Shown here piece after piece: positions 47,052 through 55,844 of a stretch of 64,000 bases of DNA. The position numbers were made by a program, and so were the translations under genes. Source of the DNA: SAR202 cluster bacterium (GTDB taxonomy: Bacteria; Chloroflexota; Dehalococcoidia; Lucifugimonadales; UBA1123); the NCBI GenBank assembly GCA_030752795.1, contig JASMDM010000067.1, positions 1 through 64,000 of the forward strand, in the 5' to 3' direction. How positions within the stretch are numbered: position 1 is the first letter of the stretch; each line of letters opens with the position of its first letter. The notes below the pieces were generated by a model. The model ran no database searches, was not told where the DNA came from, and saw only the letters and a program-made list of their open reading frames with translations.

Positions 47052-47837
47052 CTACACGAACGGCCACGGAACGTTCACGTACGAGTCGAGTCCAGGCAGT
47101 TCAGGGTCGTCTAGCATCGCCCGAATCCTGGCAGTCAGCGCCCGTTCTTCCTGCCGGTGGATCAAGTCGGCGAACTCAAGCGCTTCTGCATGAGGCGCTT
47201 CCAGCCGCGCAAGGAGCGCCTCGAGATCTGCCAGCGCGCCCGCGGGGATCGTCTGACCCCAAAATTCCAGCATGACCGTGCGCACTTTGAACAGCGTGTG
47301 AAACGTCAGACCGTGATCGATGCTCCAGACCCGTCCATCCGAGCCAAGCAGGCAATGGCCGGCCTTTCGATCCGCATTGTTGACGAGCAGATCAAACACG
47401 GCGAACTGCATCAGTTCGTCTTCTCTGTCGTTAACCATGTCGAAGTATGTAACTTCCGGATCCGATTCGACATAAAGCTGAACCGAGCCCACTCCATAGG
47501 GTCCGTCGCGAACGATGGTGTACGGCACGCCGGGCCAGCCCAGCATCCGGCTCAAAAGGAACGTTGCGTGTTCGCGCTTGTAGAGCGTGCCGCCAGGGAA
47601 ATCTCGAAGAGGCCGTTCTCCGTCTCTCGGTTTGTAGATCGCCCGCAAGTACTTGCCCGGCCCCGCATCAATCCAAATCAGGAACGTGTAGTTCGACCCC
47701 CAAGGCATGCGATGTCCGCCGATAATCTCGCCAGACCGCAGGATCGGCGTCGCTTCATCCTCGGACAGGTCAATCGGTACGGCCCCATCTGGGGTCGGGA
47801 ACGTCGAGCGGCTGTCGCGTGGAATGCGAGGAGGCAA
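47052..47837 (-). CDS. SCO1664-family protein (PI3/4-kinase-like fold)
   Basis: 261 residues resembling the SCO1664/TIGR03843 family of Actinobacteria, which has a distant kinase-like fold: SNYTFLIWIDAGPGKYLRAIYKPRDGERPLRDFPGGTLY, then FDLLVNNADRKAGHCL and VWSIDHGLTFH (the Asn-Asp-Lys and Asp-His catalytic-like residues; quoted in pieces). TTG 47837 is the likely start. The gene 88 bases upstream is DUF3090, its constant neighbour. Biochemical role unknown. Confidence 0.8.
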   Translation of the reverse strand: MPPRIPRDSRSTFPTPDGAVPIDLSEDEATPILRSGEIIGGHRMPWGSNYTFLIWIDAGPGKYLRAIYKPRDGERPLRDFPGGTLYKREHATFLLSRMLGWPGVPYTIVRDGPYGVGSVQLYVESDPEVTYFDMVNDREDELMQFAVFDLLVNNADRKAGHCLLGSDGRVWSIDHGLTFHTLFKVRTVMLEFWGQTIPAGALADLEALLARLEAPHAEALEFADLIHRQEERALTARIRAMLDDPELPGLDSYVNVPWPFV

Positions 47838-47925
47838 TACGTCCTCTCGATGGGGCTGGAGACTGGGTTGAGCAACAGATGACGGCAGGATTCCGTCAAC
47901 GTGAAGAGATTAGGCCCGACCGCGT

Positions 47926-48450
47926 CTATGGGTCATTCGGATCGAGCTGTGAAAGGTCAGCGGCCCCATTGGTTCGAGCGCATCGATGCCCAGACGGATC
48001 CATCGGCCAGCCGCAAAGCGGACAGTGAGGCCTACCCGCGGCGCACACGAGCATCGCTTCTTCGGAGAACGCATGAACCTGTTCCTCGTTGGCCCACATT
48101 CGGATTATGGCGACATCGTCATCGTCGGGATCGTGCGCGTCAAGGATAAACAAGTTCCTGGCGCCGTCGTGACCCAAAACCAATTTTGTCGCTTTGAAAT
48201 CCAGGCTTGTAAGAGGATCGGCCTCTTGATCGGTGGGCGCGTCTGTGTCTGTTTCCCGATCTTCCGGCAGGTTCGCGACGATCTGCTGGATCGCCAGCGC
48301 CAGTTGGAAGAGCTGCTCTTTTTCGAGCCAAATCGACGCCGAACTGCTTTCGCTGTTGACGACGACTCGGAAAGTGCGATTGCCTGGCTCTCCGATGGAC
48401 TCGGATCGCAAGCTGGATACGTTGGTAAATTCGTTCTTTGCTTCTGCCAT
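47926..48450 (-). CDS. DUF3090-family protein (SCO1665-like)
   Basis: 174 residues of the DUF3090/TIGR03847 family. It has GEPGNRTFRVVVNSESSSASIWLEKEQLFQLA (in pieces), LVLGHDGARNLFILDAHD and a C-terminal knuckle HCPLCGWPMDPSGHRCARTNG with three cysteines and a histidine. ATG 48450 is chosen because it starts right before the conserved region; the longer frame to 48978 is not supported. It precedes the SCO1664-like gene, as in Actinobacteria. Confidence 0.85.
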   Translation of the reverse strand: MAEAKNEFTNVSSLRSESIGEPGNRTFRVVVNSESSSASIWLEKEQLFQLALAIQQIVANLPEDRETDTDAPTDQEADPLTSLDFKATKLVLGHDGARNLFILDAHDPDDDDVAIIRMWANEEQVHAFSEEAMLVCAAGRPHCPLCGWPMDPSGHRCARTNGAADLSQLDPNDP

Positions 48451-48669
48451 GATTGTTCGGTAAATTCTAGTCGCTCGGCGATGGAGTAGCAAGTTTGAGC
48501 CGTCGTTTCGAGGACGATCGCCAGACTCGGAGCGGTACGCAATCAACCTCAGGTCGAATCCAGGTTGCACGACTTCGATTGCGACATGGCGTATGCTGGG
48601 TTGGCGATCTGCGCCATCGCAAGATGCCTCTTTGCTGACCGTCGATGGCCACCGAGAGGTATTTGCGCG

Positions 48670-49317
48670 ATGAACGAGATCGATAGGCGAACGACTGCGG
48701 AGCGGCATTGGCTTCATCGAACCCGTTCGAACCCAAGCGTGATCGGCGCCGCCATGATCTTGATCGGCTTGGCGGGTATTCTTGCCGTTGCTTCGTATTT
48801 TGGCACGGACGATTCGCCGGTCGTGCCTGATCCGTTGCCACCGCCACCCGCGAACCCAATCCCGCCGATCGCCCCGCAAACCGTCGCCGACGGCCCAGCC
48901 GATCAACAGGGCGCCGAAGATGTCCAACGCATCGTTTCCGGCGAGTTCGTTCCTGGCAAGGCGACCGTCAACGGTCATGATTTCGATATCGAGGTGGCCC
49001 GTGACGCGGCCGAGAGGTCGAAAGGCCTAGGCGGTCGGGCATCGCTCGGAGTCGACGTCGGGATGGTGTTCGTGTTCCCGAACGAAGGCATCCACCGATT
49101 TTGGATGAAGTCGACGATTATTCCGTTAGACCTGGTCTACATCGATGCCGGCGGCACGGTCGTGAGCGTCCAAACGATGGAGCCGGAGCTCGGTGTCCCC
49201 AATCGCGATCTGACGATATACGAACCGCCCGTCCCGGTTTCGCTGGCCATCGAGCTCAACGGAGGACGCGCCGACGAGACCGGGATTGCCATTGGCATGA
49301 CGGTCGATTTCGAGTAG
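48670..49317 (+). CDS. DUF192-family protein, membrane-anchored
   Basis: 215 residues. ATG 48670 follows GAGAGG. One membrane helix (VIGAAMILIGLAGILAVASYF) is followed by a Pro-rich linker and a DUF192 domain with VARDAAERSKGLGGRASLG, GIHRFWMKSTIIPLDLVYID and VSLAIELNGG. DUF192 proteins are small extracytoplasmic beta proteins of unclear role. Confidence 0.8.
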   Translation: MNEIDRRTTAERHWLHRTRSNPSVIGAAMILIGLAGILAVASYFGTDDSPVVPDPLPPPPANPIPPIAPQTVADGPADQQGAEDVQRIVSGEFVPGKATVNGHDFDIEVARDAAERSKGLGGRASLGVDVGMVFVFPNEGIHRFWMKSTIIPLDLVYIDAGGTVVSVQTMEPELGVPNRDLTIYEPPVPVSLAIELNGGRADETGIAIGMTVDFE

Positions 49318-49462
49318 AGCGATCTCGACTGCGTTGACTGCCATCGCCTATGGCATCGACACCGGCCAGGCGCCTGGTCCGTCACGGGTGGGAGCCGTTC
49401 CGCCGAGGGTGGCTCGGCACTCGCCAGACATACAGCTGTTCCTCTGTTCAGGTTTGCGTCTT

Positions 49463-49810
49463 TCAGGGGAATCCGAACGGACGGCCTCCAAGGTACCCGC
49501 CAAATCGGAGTGACCAAAGCGCGACAGCGGCGACCGTCGAGATCGATAACGTTACCGTTGCCCGCTTGGCCCACGTCGAGCGAAAGTCGCCCCGATTTGA
49601 TAGTTCGACGTACCAACCTCGACCGAGCATGATGATCGTGACAACCAGAAACGGCCATGTGAGCACCCGCAACGCGGGCGTTGCGGCTAGCCCGGACCCC
49701 GTTGCGCCCAGGAGTCCAAGCAAGCCAGGGACCACTCATCACCACGGCAACGGCAAAAGCCCGCTCAGCAGGGCCACGAACGGCGTCTCAATCCGCAGAT
49801 ATTTCAACAT
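49463..49810 (-). CDS. Small membrane protein, frame interrupted by TGA TGA
   Basis: From ATG 49810 the frame reads MLKYLRIETPFVALLSGLLP then LPW, meets TGA TGA (49736-49741), and resumes in the same frame at GTG 49735 as VVPGLLGLLGATGSGLAATP and two more hydrophobic segments to 49463. Either a 23-residue leader is followed by a coupled 90-residue protein (TGATGAGTG), or one gene has suffered a small indel. Its start overlaps the end of the next upstream gene (ATGTTGA). Confidence 0.5.
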
Positions 49811-50055
49811 CGTGTGCGCTCGCCTCCATCCAATTCTGCCGTGTCCAGGCATACGGCATTCACCGATAGCATACTGTAGCCGCGCCTTCGCCGCACTCGA
49901 CGTCGGAACCAGCCATCGGAATCTGTGTTTTCCGCATCGGTATCTTCGCGCTTCCCAAACGAACGGATCCCCAATAGCACAACCAACGGAACGGCGCAGC
50001 ACGCCCCAACGCCCAACCAACCAAGCAGCATCTCCAACTGCAATCCTCCGTTCAC
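49804..50055 (-). CDS. Small membrane protein with vicinal CC, MerT-like first helix
   Basis: 83 residues from ATG 50055. The single membrane helix LLGWLGVGACCAVPLVVLLG carries a Cys-Cys-x-x-Pro motif like the first helix of mercuric transport protein MerT. A charged cytoplasmic tail follows. It is coupled to the membrane protein at 49810 and lies next to a thioredoxin-like selenoprotein candidate, so a role in metal or thiol traffic is possible. MerT assignment is only by this motif. Confidence 0.5.
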   Translation of the reverse strand: MNGGLQLEMLLGWLGVGACCAVPLVVLLGIRSFGKREDTDAENTDSDGWFRRRVRRRRGYSMLSVNAVCLDTAELDGGERTRC

Positions 50056-50360
50056 CCCACCCGGGCCTACGGCACATCCACGCCCGTTTGGGCTCTACCC
50101 AACGCAGCAGCAAGGTCGATCTCGGGGCCGTGGCCGCGCTCATCTCCGATCGTCAGGAGGGTCTCGCTCGGCATGTAAACGGCGTTGAGGCACGTGCCGC
50201 CGATAGGCAGGGTGCTATTGATTATCAAGGCAGTTTTGCCTTAGTCGCTGCCGCAAACGGGACCGCCCAAGATATTTGGTCGCGATTGCTGTCCGTTGTC
50301 ATCTCACTCGCCTTCGCGCCTTTTTCCCGTCTGCCGAAAAACAATGCGCCGCTCACGAAC
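50056..50360. other. Gap with a possible short minus-strand ORF
   Basis: Between the MerT-like protein and the selenoprotein candidate. A minus-strand frame at 50067-50228 (possible TTG start) reads INSTLPIGGTCLNAVYMPSE and continues TLLTIGDERGHGPEIDLAAALG to a TAG. It looks protein-like but has no ribosome binding site or family that I know. Confidence 0.35.
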
Positions 50361-50855
50361 TCACGGATCCGGTTCGACAAGCTTCCCGATCGCCTGGGTC
50401 AACGACTCCGGATCCAAGCGCATGCCCTGATCGGCCCCATCCGATGCCGATAGCTGATGCATCCAGAATGTCGGTTCCGGCGGCGCGTCCGAATCCCACG
50501 CAACGCCGGGCGGATAGGCCAGGTACACGTCCCACGCGGTTGTCGTCAGTGCCAACGTTCGCGAGAAATGGTCCCCGATGGACCTGTCAGGACTCCACCG
50601 CTGAACAACGCGATCGTCTTTCAGCTCTGCGCGTTGCCGGCCTGCCGCTTCATGGTCGTCTTCGGCGAGCATGGGAAGAAATCCAACAAAACCAGCCAAC
50701 TTCACCGAATCGAATCGCTCGAAGATGTCGCGGACAACCCTGTGTCCGTACTGGCAGGGCGGTCAAGTAGGCGAAACAAGTGCGATCAACCGCACGGAAT
50801 CGATGGCGTCATTGAACCAGCCCTTGATCCCGGCCGTGCTCACGGTGTCTAGCAT
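50361..50855 (-). CDS. Thioredoxin-like selenoprotein candidate (UPPC)
   Basis: ATG 50855 follows GAGGTG. The frame reads IDSVRLIALVSPT, then TGA (50763-50765, codon 31), then PPCQYGHRVVRDIFERFD and on to 50361, 164 residues if TGA is selenocysteine. The stop falls exactly where thioredoxin-fold proteins have the first Cys of CxxC, giving U-P-P-C right after a hydrophobic strand. A stem-loop CGGACA / TGTCCG with loop CAGGGT begins 14 bases after the TGA; 20 bases separate TGA and loop, within the 16-37 known for bacterial SECIS elements. The C-terminal half (WDVYLAYPPGVAWDSD, PTFWMHQL) is unfamiliar. Redox role likely; partner unknown. Confidence 0.75.
50731..50748 (-). promoter_or_regulatory. 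Candidate bacterial SECIS stem-loop (50.7 kb)
   Basis: Six-bp stem CGGACA / TGTCCG, loop CAGGGT; an alternative pairing with a bulged U would close a C-G pair and leave a G-rich loop. It lies inside the coding region just 3' of the UGA, as bacterial SECIS elements do. Confidence 0.6.
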
Positions 50856-51040
50856 CGCTACGTTTCACCTCGGCATAATTCGGCGCCAGTTTCGATCTGT
50901 ATATGTTGAAGCCAGTATACGCTTGCCGCCGCGTTCGTTAGCCACGTCCAGCGGCTCATGATCGCTGGCGCCAACTCCTCTGGACATGAGACAATTCCAC
51001 GAAGCTCCCGATGCGAGCATCTTTTCCGACACAGGTGGAC

Positions 51041-51985
51041 ATGAATTCCAGATACTCTCTGACAAGCATTCGCCGATGGACGGCGATCCTAGCGGCTGGC
51101 GCGGTTGTTGCCGGCTTGGGCGCTTGCGGCAGCTCCGAACCCGAAACGACACCGACGCCAGTGCCTGCGCCCGTTGAACCCGCCGCGGCGGCGACGGATT
51201 CGGAAGTCGTCGCCGTGCTTGCGACGTCGGACATCGCCGTCGGCGAAAACCGCATAGTGTTCGGACTGATCGAGCCCGGAACCGGTGGGATCAGAGACGC
51301 CGAAGTCACGGTGCAAACGTTCCACATAACCGATCAATCGGTCGACGGACCGAAACACACCGCCCAAGCGATTTTCAACTTGTGGCCCAGCGGCATCCGA
51401 GGCGTCTACGTAGTGAATCTCAATTTCGATGCGCCCGGCCAATGGGGGTTGGGCATCATGATGCGAGAAGAAGGCGGCGAAGAAGCCCTGGTCTCGGCCA
51501 CGATTGCGGTGCAACCTGAGAGCCTTTCGCCGGCAATCGGCTCGCCCGCCCCAGCGAGCGTGAGCAAGGTCGCCAACAATACCGATGGATTGCCGGAAGT
51601 AACGACTGACGTTCGCGCTGATCCCGACCTCTACGCGATAACGATCAAGGACGCGCTCGCCAATCCGAACCCGCTGTTGGTCACATTCGCCTCGCCAGCG
51701 TATTGCCAGACCGCGACTTGCGGTCCGCAGGTGGACGTTGTCAAAGATCTGAAGAACCAACATGGCGACAGGATGGACTTCATCCACGTCGAAGTGTTCG
51801 ACAACCCGACGGAAATCCAGGGCGACCTGACCCGCGCCGTGATCTCGCCGACAATGGATGAGTGGGGCCTCGTCACCGAACCGTGGACGTTCGTCATGGA
51901 CGGCGAGGGCGCCGTGCGAGCCAAGTTCGAGGGCTTCGTGACCCAGGCCGAGCTCGAAGCTGCCATTGCCGAAGTGGTCCCATAG
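51041..51985 (+). CDS. Lipoprotein with C-terminal thioredoxin-like domain
   Basis: 314 residues. ATG 51041 follows AGGTGG. The signal peptide ends in the lipobox LGACGSS, so it is lipid-anchored on the outer face of the membrane. A beta-rich YtkA-like domain (IVFGLIEPGTGGIRDAEVTV, PGQWGLGIMM) comes first; then a thioredoxin-like domain with ASPAYCQTATCGPQVD (two Cys, four residues apart) and YVDFIHVEVFDNP-like strands. Probably a redox or metal-handling protein. It is divergent from the selenoprotein candidate. Confidence 0.7.
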   Translation: MNSRYSLTSIRRWTAILAAGAVVAGLGACGSSEPETTPTPVPAPVEPAAAATDSEVVAVLATSDIAVGENRIVFGLIEPGTGGIRDAEVTVQTFHITDQSVDGPKHTAQAIFNLWPSGIRGVYVVNLNFDAPGQWGLGIMMREEGGEEALVSATIAVQPESLSPAIGSPAPASVSKVANNTDGLPEVTTDVRADPDLYAITIKDALANPNPLLVTFASPAYCQTATCGPQVDVVKDLKNQHGDRMDFIHVEVFDNPTEIQGDLTRAVISPTMDEWGLVTEPWTFVMDGEGAVRAKFEGFVTQAELEAAIAEVVP

Positions 51986-52155
51986 ACGGCCACTCGAACC
52001 TCGACAAGCCGTTCTCACACCTCTTGAATTCCTTCGACGATCAGAAACGTATCCGGGCGATTTGATTCGGTTCGCTCTAGGCCTGTCCGGTCCAACTGCC
52101 GTGGCGTGTGCGAACCAAGCGATCATTCTTACATGCAGACACTTCGCAAACCTAG

Positions 52156-52302
52156 ATGCCGCTGAACCTCTCGCAACGCGGCGACTATAAGTGGTGGGTT
52201 TTCGTCGCCACCGCGATTGGCACACTGACTTCCGTCATCAACAACGGAAGCCTGATCGCTTTGCCTATTATATCCCGAGAGGCAACCCAATCAAATGACT
52301 GA
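52156..52302 (+). pseudogene. N-terminal remnant of an MFS transporter
   Basis: ATG 52156 opens 48 codons reading GDYKWWVFVATAIGTLTSVI, then NNGSLIALPIISREA, the typical first helix of a DHA2-type major facilitator transporter, then stops at TGA 52300. Nothing of the remaining 12 or so helices follows, as alaS begins nearby. A deletion remnant. Confidence 0.55.
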
Positions 52303-52314
52303 CCCCGATCCAAA

Positions 52315-52344
52315 TTGACACTCTCCGAACGCCTCCCCTAAAAT
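52315..52344 (+). promoter_or_regulatory. Sigma-70-type promoter of alaS
   Basis: TTGACA at 52315-52320 and TAAAAT at 52339-52344, spaced by 18 bases, about 90 bases upstream of the alaS start. Confidence 0.65.
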
Positions 52345-52433
52345 CAGATTCCATATAGGCTCAGGCAGGCTGCCGCGCCAGCGAGCCGGGCTTCTCCGTC
52401 AACTCCGTATGCCAACGACCTCAGGGGCGATTT

Positions 52434-55097
52434 ATGACCACGAGACAATGGACCAGCGAACAGATCAGAGAGGAATTCCTAAGCTTTTTCGAAAGCAAAA
52501 GTCACCTTCGGGTTGCGAGCTCGTCCTTGATACCCGTCGGGGATCCGACGTTGCTGTTGGCCAACGCTGGCATGAACCAGTTCAAACCATACTTCGCCGG
52601 CGAGACGGAGCCCCCGAACGTACGGCTCACCTCGTCGCAGAAGGCGTTCCGCACCGTCGACATCGACATCGTCGGCGATGCCACCCATTGCACGCTGTTC
52701 GAAATGCTGGGGAACTTCAGCATCGGCGACTATTTCAAGCAGGGCGCCATCGAGTTCGCACTGGAGTTCCTCACTCAGAACATGGGACTTCCCAAAGACC
52801 GCCTCTACGCGACGATCTACCTCGACGATGAAGAGGCGCGGGGGTTATGGCTCAAGGCGGGCATCCCCGGCGAACGCATCTCACGCTTCGGCGACGAGGA
52901 CAACTGGTGGGGTCCGGCCGGACTCGAAGGACCATGCGGTCCGAGCTCCGAGGTCAACTACGACTTCGGCGCTGACCGCGGTTGCCTCAAAGACGACTGC
53001 GGCCCCAACTGCGAGAACCCCATGAACGAGCACGGTGAAACGTGCAACCGTTTCGTGGAGCTTTGGAACCTGGTGTTCATGCAGTTCTACCACCACCTGG
53101 ACGGTTCACGGCCTCGGCTTCCAAGCACCGGTGTGGACACCGGGATGGGCTTCGAACGGCTCGTCCGGGTGATGCAACATACTGACACGATGTACGAGAC
53201 CGACCTGTTTGAGCCAATGATCCGGAAGGCAGAGGAGATCAGCGAAACTCGATACGGCGTCGATCGGAACACGGATTACGCGCTGCGCACCATCGCTGAG
53301 CATGGGCGCAGCGTAACGTTCCTGATCGCTGACGGTGTCGTGCCGGGCAACGAAGGCCGGGGATACGTCCTCCGCCGTGTTATCCGCAGAGCGATCAGGT
53401 ATGGCCGGCGGATCGGGTTGGAGGGCAACTTCCTGGGCGAGATCGCCGACTCCGCCATCGAGAAGATGGGCGACGTCTACCCTGAGCTAGTACAGCATCG
53501 CGAGTTCGTCAAGACCGTACTGACGCTAGAAGAGGATCGATTCCAACAGGCGTTCCAAAACGGCTATTCGATTCTCACGACCGCGATGGAGGAGGCTTCC
53601 GAACTCGCGGGCGATGTGGTGTTCAGACTCTGGGACACGCATGGTTTCCCGGTCGAAATGACGCAGGAGATCGCCCGAGAACACGATGTCTCGATCGACA
53701 TGGACGGCTTCGATCGCGAAATGGAAGCCCAGCGAAAACGAGCGCGCTCGACGGCCCACTTCGGCGGCGATCGATCCAAGATTCGCGTCTACGAAGGCCT
53801 TGGAGTCGGCAGCACGGCGTTCCTCGGATACGAGCAGCTCACCGCGTCGTCGGTCATCGTTGGATTGATCTCCGGCGACGAAGCCATTGACGAAGCCAAG
53901 GAAGGCAGCGACGTCGAGGTCGTCATGGTCCAGACGCCCTTCTATGCCGAGGGTGGAGGCCAGGTGGGCGATTCCGGAGAGATCGTTGGCAGCAACGGCA
54001 GAATCGTGATCCACGACACGCAGGAAGTCATGCCAGGCATGATCGTCCATTTCGGCGAGGTGAGCCAGGGCGCCGTGAGCATGGGCGAGGCCGTGGACGC
54101 CTACGTCGACCCAATTCGCCGAGAGGATATTGCGCGGAACCACACCGCGACGCACATGTTGCACGCCGCTCTCAGGCAGGTGCTTGGAGCGCACGTCCGA
54201 CAGGCTGGCTCGCTCGTAACGTCTGATCGGCTTCGCTTCGACTTCACGCACGTTCGGGCGGTCTCCGACGAAGAGATGTGGCAGGTGCAGCTTCTGGTCA
54301 ACGAGAAGATCCGCCAAAATGCGCGCATCGTCAAAGGCGAGGACACGTACCAGTCGGCCATCCGACGTGGGGCGCTAGCGTTTTTCGGCGATAAGTACGG
54401 CGACACGGTTCGCATTGTCGAGATAGCCAACGGCGACACTTTCAGCTTCGAGGTTTGCGGCGGCACGCACGTCGAGCTCACCGGCGAACTCGGTTCCGTC
54501 TACGTGCTCGGCGAGTCCTCGATCGGCGCGGGGATGCGGCGCATCGAAGCGATCAGCGGACGATCGGCCGAACGCCTCGTTTGGGAGCGGTTCCACCGCG
54601 AGGACCAGGTCGCTCGCTTGCTCCAGACCACCGCCGAAGGGCTCGCCACCCGAGTCGACAGCTTGATGGGCGAGCTAAGCGGCCTTCAACACGAACGAGA
54701 GGCCATGAACCGGCAGCTGTCACTCCAGTCGGCGGAAGGTATGCTGGACGCCGCGCAGGACGTCGACGGAATCACGGTGCTCGCCGGCAGAGCCACCGCC
54801 GAGGATTCGGACTCATTGCGCGAAGTGGGCGATTGGCTGCGCGACAAGCTGGGAAGCGGCGTCGTGGTGCTGGGATCGGTAATCAACGACCGTCCCATGC
54901 TCGTCGCCATGGTTACGCCCGACCTCGTCGAAAAGGGCTTCAACGCGGCGGACATCGCTCGCGGCGCGGCCAAGGCCATCGGCGGCGGCGGCGGCGGCAG
55001 GGCCGACGTTGCCCAGGCCGGAGGACGCGACGCGGCCAAGCTGGATGACGCCTTGGCGCTCGTGGCCGGGTTGGTCAAGGAGACCGCCGGCGCTTGA
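52434..55097 (+). CDS. alaS: Alanyl-tRNA synthetase
   Basis: 887 residues, full length. The class II catalytic domain begins FLSFFESKSHLRVASSSLIP and includes FEMLGNFSIGDYFK; then VRNHTATHMLHAAL-type editing-domain HxxxH (NHTATHMLHAALR) and CGGTHVELTGELG zinc cysteine. The C-terminal glycine-rich GGGGGGRADVAQAGG completes it. Charges tRNA-Ala and clears mischarged Ser/Gly. The start ATG 52434 is preceded by a promoter at 52315. Its last codons overlap ruvX. Confidence 0.95.
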   Translation: MTTRQWTSEQIREEFLSFFESKSHLRVASSSLIPVGDPTLLLANAGMNQFKPYFAGETEPPNVRLTSSQKAFRTVDIDIVGDATHCTLFEMLGNFSIGDYFKQGAIEFALEFLTQNMGLPKDRLYATIYLDDEEARGLWLKAGIPGERISRFGDEDNWWGPAGLEGPCGPSSEVNYDFGADRGCLKDDCGPNCENPMNEHGETCNRFVELWNLVFMQFYHHLDGSRPRLPSTGVDTGMGFERLVRVMQHTDTMYETDLFEPMIRKAEEISETRYGVDRNTDYALRTIAEHGRSVTFLIADGVVPGNEGRGYVLRRVIRRAIRYGRRIGLEGNFLGEIADSAIEKMGDVYPELVQHREFVKTVLTLEEDRFQQAFQNGYSILTTAMEEASELAGDVVFRLWDTHGFPVEMTQEIAREHDVSIDMDGFDREMEAQRKRARSTAHFGGDRSKIRVYEGLGVGSTAFLGYEQLTASSVIVGLISGDEAIDEAKEGSDVEVVMVQTPFYAEGGGQVGDSGEIVGSNGRIVIHDTQEVMPGMIVHFGEVSQGAVSMGEAVDAYVDPIRREDIARNHTATHMLHAALRQVLGAHVRQAGSLVTSDRLRFDFTHVRAVSDEEMWQVQLLVNEKIRQNARIVKGEDTYQSAIRRGALAFFGDKYGDTVRIVEIANGDTFSFEVCGGTHVELTGELGSVYVLGESSIGAGMRRIEAISGRSAERLVWERFHREDQVARLLQTTAEGLATRVDSLMGELSGLQHEREAMNRQLSLQSAEGMLDAAQDVDGITVLAGRATAEDSDSLREVGDWLRDKLGSGVVVLGSVINDRPMLVAMVTPDLVEKGFNAADIARGAAKAIGGGGGGRADVAQAGGRDAAKLDDALALVAGLVKETAGA

Positions 55098-55507
55098 GAA
55101 TCATGGCGCTGGATGTCGGCGACCGGCGCATAGGCGTCGCGCTGAGCGACCCAACAGGCCTTCTCGCGACGCCGTTCGGGGCCGTGGACCGGAAACACGC
55201 CGAGCCATCTGACATCGACGAGATTGATCGCATTGCTCGTGAGAACGAGGTTGAGGCGATCATTGTGGGCTTGCCGAGGTCGCTGTCCGGCCAACTTGGC
55301 AGTCAAGCAAAGCTCGTCAAGACTTTCGTGACCGAGCTCTCGGCGCGTGTCGATCTGCCAGTGACGATGGTGGATGAGCGCTACACGACGGTGCAGGCGG
55401 AGCGGATGCTGCGCGAGTCGGGACGTCAGCCCTCACGCGACCGAGGCCTCGTCGACGCATCCGCGGCCGCGGTCATGCTTCAGGCATACCTCGACGCACG
55501 ACGGTAG
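55094..55507 (+). CDS. ruvX: Putative pre-16S rRNA nuclease / Holliday junction resolvase RuvX (YqgF)
   Basis: 137 residues, normal for YqgF. RNase-H-like fold with IMALDVGDRRIGVALSD (first Asp), EAIIVGLPRSLSGQLGSQA, VTMVDERYTTVQAERML (Glu) and DRGLVDASAAAVMLQAYL (Asp). TTG 55094 overlaps the alaS stop by four bases. alaS with ruvX is a common pair in Gram-positive-type genomes. Confidence 0.9.
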   Translation: MRIMALDVGDRRIGVALSDPTGLLATPFGAVDRKHAEPSDIDEIDRIARENEVEAIIVGLPRSLSGQLGSQAKLVKTFVTELSARVDLPVTMVDERYTTVQAERMLRESGRQPSRDRGLVDASAAAVMLQAYLDARR

Positions 55508-55844
55508 CGTCCTCCGGCTCGTTCCAAGAGCACTGAGTGAGCGCCGGAAACAACAACCCAATCTGCAGAGCCACTATTCGGATCACCCTGGGCATCAGTA
55601 CCAGCTTTGTTGCAACCGCGAACGTGAGCGGTGGGAAGGAGTATTGCCCCAACGGAGGGACTGAGAGCCCAGCACACGACGCAAACGAAACCATGTGGGC
55701 GGTCACCTTCCGCCCGAAGGTCTCCTCTGCAAACGGTTGATGGCCCGAATTGTGCACCGTGCTCGAATTCGCGTCCGAGTGACAACACAAAGCCACCCCT
55801 GGGATCGCCAAGAGTGGCTTCACTCCCCAACCGGATCCTTGAAT
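55508..55844. other. Intergenic region, no gene recognised
   Basis: Between ruvX and the convergent SRPBCC gene. Open frames here have no ribosome binding site or family resemblance. No terminator with a clean U-tract was found. Confidence 0.45.

Noticed and set aside
49350-50453. Long plus-strand ORF of 367 codons
   Set aside because: Pro/Arg/Ser/Thr-rich shadow translation opposite real minus-strand membrane and thioredoxin-like genes.
55508-55844. Small genes between ruvX and the SRPBCC gene
   Set aside because: Open frames lack ribosome binding sites and any recognisable motif.
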